Of a DNA stretch of 8,108 nt, positions 5,849 through 8,108 are shown piece after piece (the stretch's first letter is position 1; each line of letters starts with the position of its first letter). Source of the DNA: an uncultured Lachnospiraceae bacterium. Lineage in GTDB: Bacteria; Bacillota; Clostridia; Lachnospirales; Lachnospiraceae. A model generated the notes under the pieces. It was not told the origin of the DNA and searched no databases. It saw only the letters and a list, made by a program, of their open reading frames with translations. Where the stretch lies: assembly GCA_902463835.1 (NCBI GenBank), contig CABQGZ010000133.1, forward strand, positions 1-8,108. Reading direction: 5' to 3'. The position numbers and the translations under genes are program-made.

Positions 5849-7531
5849 ATGGATTGTGCCGAGGCAGTTTATTCCAATGATTACTATGATCTGATTGTTG
5901 AATTTGGGGATGTGAGAGTGGAGGTACCTCTGCCTCCCTGTGTACAGGAGATTAATAACAGGTATGCAATCGGGTATTGGGAGAAGGAGGGGCTTCCGCC
6001 TTTTAATTTGAGAAACTACACGTATGCCGCGATACCGCATATGTTCACGACTTTGGATGAGCGAGCCATGGAAGCCAGCAGCATACTGCAGATTCAGAAT
6101 CTGCCTGCGTTGGGATTAAAGGGGCAGGGAGTTCTGGTAGGTATCATTGATACGGGCATCGATTACCAGAACCCGGTGTTTCGCAATCTGGATGGAACCA
6201 GCCGGATTGAAGCAATCTGGGATCAGACAGTACAGGAGGGGCCGGCGCCTCCGGGATTTATCTATGGTGCCGAATACCGGAGAGCACAGATCGACGAGGC
6301 CCTGGCTTCCGAAGAACCTCTTCGTATTGTTCCGACCACAGACGCGGATGGGCATGGTACATATGTGGCCAGCCTGGCTGCAGGCAGTGCCAGTCCGCAA
6401 AACGAATTTACAGGTGCTGCGCCCCTTGCCGCAATCGCTGTGGTGAAGCTGAAAGAGGCAAAAGAATATTTGAGAGAGTTCTTTTTTGTGAGAAGTGGGG
6501 TGCCTGCATTTCAGGAAAATGATATTATGGCGGGTATCGTTTATCTGGATCTTCTCGCTTATGAGCTTGGAATGCCCCTTGTGATCTGCGGAAGCCTGGG
6601 AAGCAATTCCGGAAGTCATGGCGGAGCCAGCCCCATATCCCAGGTGTATGACAGCATTGTCAGCAAGCGTATGCGGGCGGTGGTAATCGCAGCGGGCAAT
6701 GAGGCTAACAAGCGTCATCACTTCTATGGAAACATTGCGGAGAATGGAAGCTACGAGAATGTAGAGGTGAATGTAGGGTCGAATACGGCAGGGTTTTTCC
6801 TGGAATTATGGAGTTATGTGTCGGAGAGCTTTACAGTGGAGATCGTGTCTCCTACCGGAGAACGGATTCCAAGGTTGAGCCAGCAGGAATCTTTTCGGGA
6901 ATATAATTTTTTGTTTGAGAACACAAGGGTGACAGTGGATAAAAATATCAGCTTTGCCAGCAGCGATTTTCAGGTGATTTTTGTACGATTTGAGCATCCT
7001 ATACAGGGGATATGGAATGTGCGGGTATATGCTCAGGATGTGATTAACGGGATTTTTGATATGTGGCTGCCTATGGAGGCGCTTCTGGATGGGGAGGCCT
7101 TTTTTCTGCGCTCGAATCCGGATACGACCATTACGATTCCGGGCAGCGCCCGGTTTCCCATCACGGTAGGAGGCTACGATGCAAGGAATAACAGTATTTA
7201 TCTGGATTCTGGCAGGGGCTACACGATCAGCGGTGTGGTAAAGCCCGATCTTGTGGCCCCGGCGGTGGAGGTGATCGGTGCGGGAACCAGGAACAGCTTT
7301 GCACCGAGAACTGGAACCAGCGCTGCAGCGGCTATTACCTCAGGGGCGGTGGCCTTGATTCTGGAATGGGCGGTGGTGCGAGGCAATTATACCAGGATGA
7401 CCTCCGGGGATATTAAAAGCGTTTTGATTCGGGGGGCTACAAGGGATCCACAGAGACTGTATCCCAATCGGGAGTGGGGGTACGGACAGTTGAATCTATA
7501 TGAGGCTTTTAACAGTATAAGGACCATATAG
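5849..7531 (+). CDS. Csp-like S8 family subtilisin-type serine protease, intact triad
   Basis: A 560-residue subtilase (568 if translation began at TTG 5825). After an N-terminal region resembling a propeptide (about 1-85) comes the catalytic domain with D101 in VGIIDTGIDY, H169 in DADGHGTYVASLAAG, the oxyanion N284 in IAAGNEA and S491 in GTSAAAAITSG. Between Asn and Ser is a long insertion (about 300-435) with beta-rich sequence, as in the jelly-roll insert of clostridial Csp proteases. Csp proteins activate the cortex hydrolase SleC in spore germination in Clostridium perfringens, and some C. difficile members are catalytically dead. This one keeps all catalytic residues. No signal peptide or sorting motif is seen, in line with Csp proteins packed in the spore from the mother cell. 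Lachnospiraceae carry several such paralogues, so a germination role is plausible but not shown; a different cytoplasmic or released protease is possible. Confidence 0.88.
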   Translation: MDCAEAVYSNDYYDLIVEFGDVRVEVPLPPCVQEINNRYAIGYWEKEGLPPFNLRNYTYAAIPHMFTTLDERAMEASSILQIQNLPALGLKGQGVLVGIIDTGIDYQNPVFRNLDGTSRIEAIWDQTVQEGPAPPGFIYGAEYRRAQIDEALASEEPLRIVPTTDADGHGTYVASLAAGSASPQNEFTGAAPLAAIAVVKLKEAKEYLREFFFVRSGVPAFQENDIMAGIVYLDLLAYELGMPLVICGSLGSNSGSHGGASPISQVYDSIVSKRMRAVVIAAGNEANKRHHFYGNIAENGSYENVEVNVGSNTAGFFLELWSYVSESFTVEIVSPTGERIPRLSQQESFREYNFLFENTRVTVDKNISFASSDFQVIFVRFEHPIQGIWNVRVYAQDVINGIFDMWLPMEALLDGEAFFLRSNPDTTITIPGSARFPITVGGYDARNNSIYLDSGRGYTISGVVKPDLVAPAVEVIGAGTRNSFAPRTGTSAAAAITSGAVALILEWAVVRGNYTRMTSGDIKSVLIRGATRDPQRLYPNREWGYGQLNLYEAFNSIRTI

Positions 7532-7606
7532 ATGAGGCGCGGCGGATGACAGTGAAAAACAGTTGGAATGAGGAGTGACGAACGACAGATTTGTCAGAGA
7601 AAGGTT

Positions 7607-7612
7607 GGGAAG
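7607..7612 (+). promoter_or_regulatory. Ribosome binding site deciding the lspA-like start
   Basis: GGGAAG lies 6 nt before ATG 7619. The upstream in-frame ATG at 7568 has only TTGGA directly against it, and would add 17 basic hydrophilic residues before the first membrane helix. Confidence 0.55.
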
Positions 7613-7618
7613 AAAGCG

Positions 7619-8071
7619 ATGATATACATTTTAATTGCAGTGGGAATCTTCACATTGGATTTTTATATTAAGAGGCGGATAGACAAAGAGCGGAAGCTGG
7701 GAGAGGAGAGCGGGATATGCAAGAATCGTATTATCCTGCGCAAATACTATAACAGCGGAGCAATGTTGGATTTCTTGGGAAAATGGCCTCGTCTTGTAAA
7801 GATTCTGTGTGGATTGGTCATGATTGTGTTGTGCGGTTTTTTTGCTCTTTTACTTCGAAAAAAAGGAAACAGGGGGTTGAAGCTTGGTCTTGCGTTTATC
7901 ATTGGCGGCGGCGCCAGCAATCTGTATGATCGATTTAAAACGGGGCATGTGGTGGATTATTTTAGCTTTCGAAGCCGGTTTTCCAGATTACAGCGGATCA
8001 TTTTTAATATTTCAGATCTGTTCATTTTTCTGGGTACTCTGCTGGTACTGTTGTTCCGGGATAGAGAGTAG
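7619..8071 (+). CDS. lspA: Signal peptidase II (LspA)-like membrane aspartic protease, divergent
   Basis: A 150-residue protein (167 from ATG 7568) with four hydrophobic segments at about 1-15, 58-79, 86-100 and 129-147, the LspA layout. LspA cleaves the signal peptide of prolipoproteins after lipidation by Lgt. Conserved features are D14 and K18 (D-x3-K of the first motif), N45-x-G47, the catalytic Asp D104 in SNLYDR, GHVVDYF (109-115), and the second catalytic Asp D133 in FNISD. Departures from the usual pattern are NSGAML for NxGxAF, SN for GN before the first catalytic Asp, and FNISD for FNxAD. Both catalytic aspartates remain, so activity is likely. It lies 87 nt after the protease gene with no promoter that I can defend between them, and is probably co-transcribed. 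It may be a second, specialised LspA; the genome's other copies are outside the window. Confidence 0.85.
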   Translation: MIYILIAVGIFTLDFYIKRRIDKERKLGEESGICKNRIILRKYYNSGAMLDFLGKWPRLVKILCGLVMIVLCGFFALLLRKKGNRGLKLGLAFIIGGGASNLYDRFKTGHVVDYFSFRSRFSRLQRIIFNISDLFIFLGTLLVLLFRDRE

Positions 8072-8076
8072 TGCAA

Positions 8077-8107
8077 AAAAAAGAGTGTCAAAATGACACT
8101 CTTTTTT
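8077..8107 (+). terminator. Intrinsic terminator after the lspA-like gene, probably bidirectional
   Basis: GAGTGTCA (8083-8090) pairs perfectly with TGACACTC (8094-8101) around an AAA loop. The stem is extended by an A-tract (8077-8082) pairing with a six-T run (8102-8107). The T-run serves the plus strand and the A-tract would give a U-run in a transcript from the right. It begins 5 nt after the stop codon and reaches the window's end. Confidence 0.9.
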
Positions 8108-8108
8108 C

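Noticed and set aside
7568..7618. Seventeen-residue N-terminal extension of the LspA-like protein
   Set aside because: Poor ribosome site at 7564-7567 and no counterpart in usual LspA; ATG 7619 starts right at the first membrane helix.

Overview
The window looks like chromosomal DNA of an anaerobic, probably spore-forming Clostridia (Bacillota), most likely Lachnospiraceae. The grounds are strong GGAGG-type ribosome binding sites, sigma-A promoters, a Csp-type subtilase, a ClpX with a long Met-rich linker of a kind I associate with Lachnospiraceae, and tight operon packing. The assignment rests on protein character only; no rRNA or other taxonomic marker is present. I see no mobile element, CRISPR array, tRNA or rRNA.

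Layout. (1) Positions 1-994, minus strand: the first 331 codons of a GH115 (xylan alpha-1,2-glucuronidase-like) gene that runs off the left edge, with its own promoter. (2) Positions 995-1232: a divergent intergenic region holding the GH115 promoter, an extended -10 promoter facing the other way, and a striking 28-bp near-palindrome in the leader of the next operon. (3) Positions 1233-4242, plus strand: a three-gene operon of an OmpR/PhoB response regulator, a HAMP-containing membrane histidine kinase, and a single-pass membrane-anchored protein of unknown function. The first two genes abut and the last two overlap by 14 nt. (4) Positions 4239-5718: a sigma-A promoter with perfect -35 and -10 hexamers, its -35 overlapping the previous stop codon, driving a divergent ClpX. 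(5) Positions 5719-7531: a Csp-like S8 serine protease with an intact Asp/His/Ser triad, preceded by a possible sporulation (sigma-E-like) promoter. (6) Positions 7619-8071: a divergent signal peptidase II (LspA), closed by a strong, probably bidirectional, terminator at the right edge.

How they may work together. The regulator, kinase and anchored protein form a sensing unit whose stimulus is unknown; their arrangement recalls WalRK with the accessory YycH/YycI proteins, but I claim no homology. ClpX, the Csp-like protease and LspA all act in protein processing or turnover and lie co-directionally with only short gaps, but no clpP is present. The Csp-like protease may be a spore or germination protease, as its relatives are in Clostridium. 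The most unusual item is the ClpX: the zinc domain, Walker motifs, ClpP-docking loop and arginine finger are kept, but the usual RKH-loop sequence is replaced and a Met-rich linker is inserted, suggesting a ClpX paralogue with different substrate choice.
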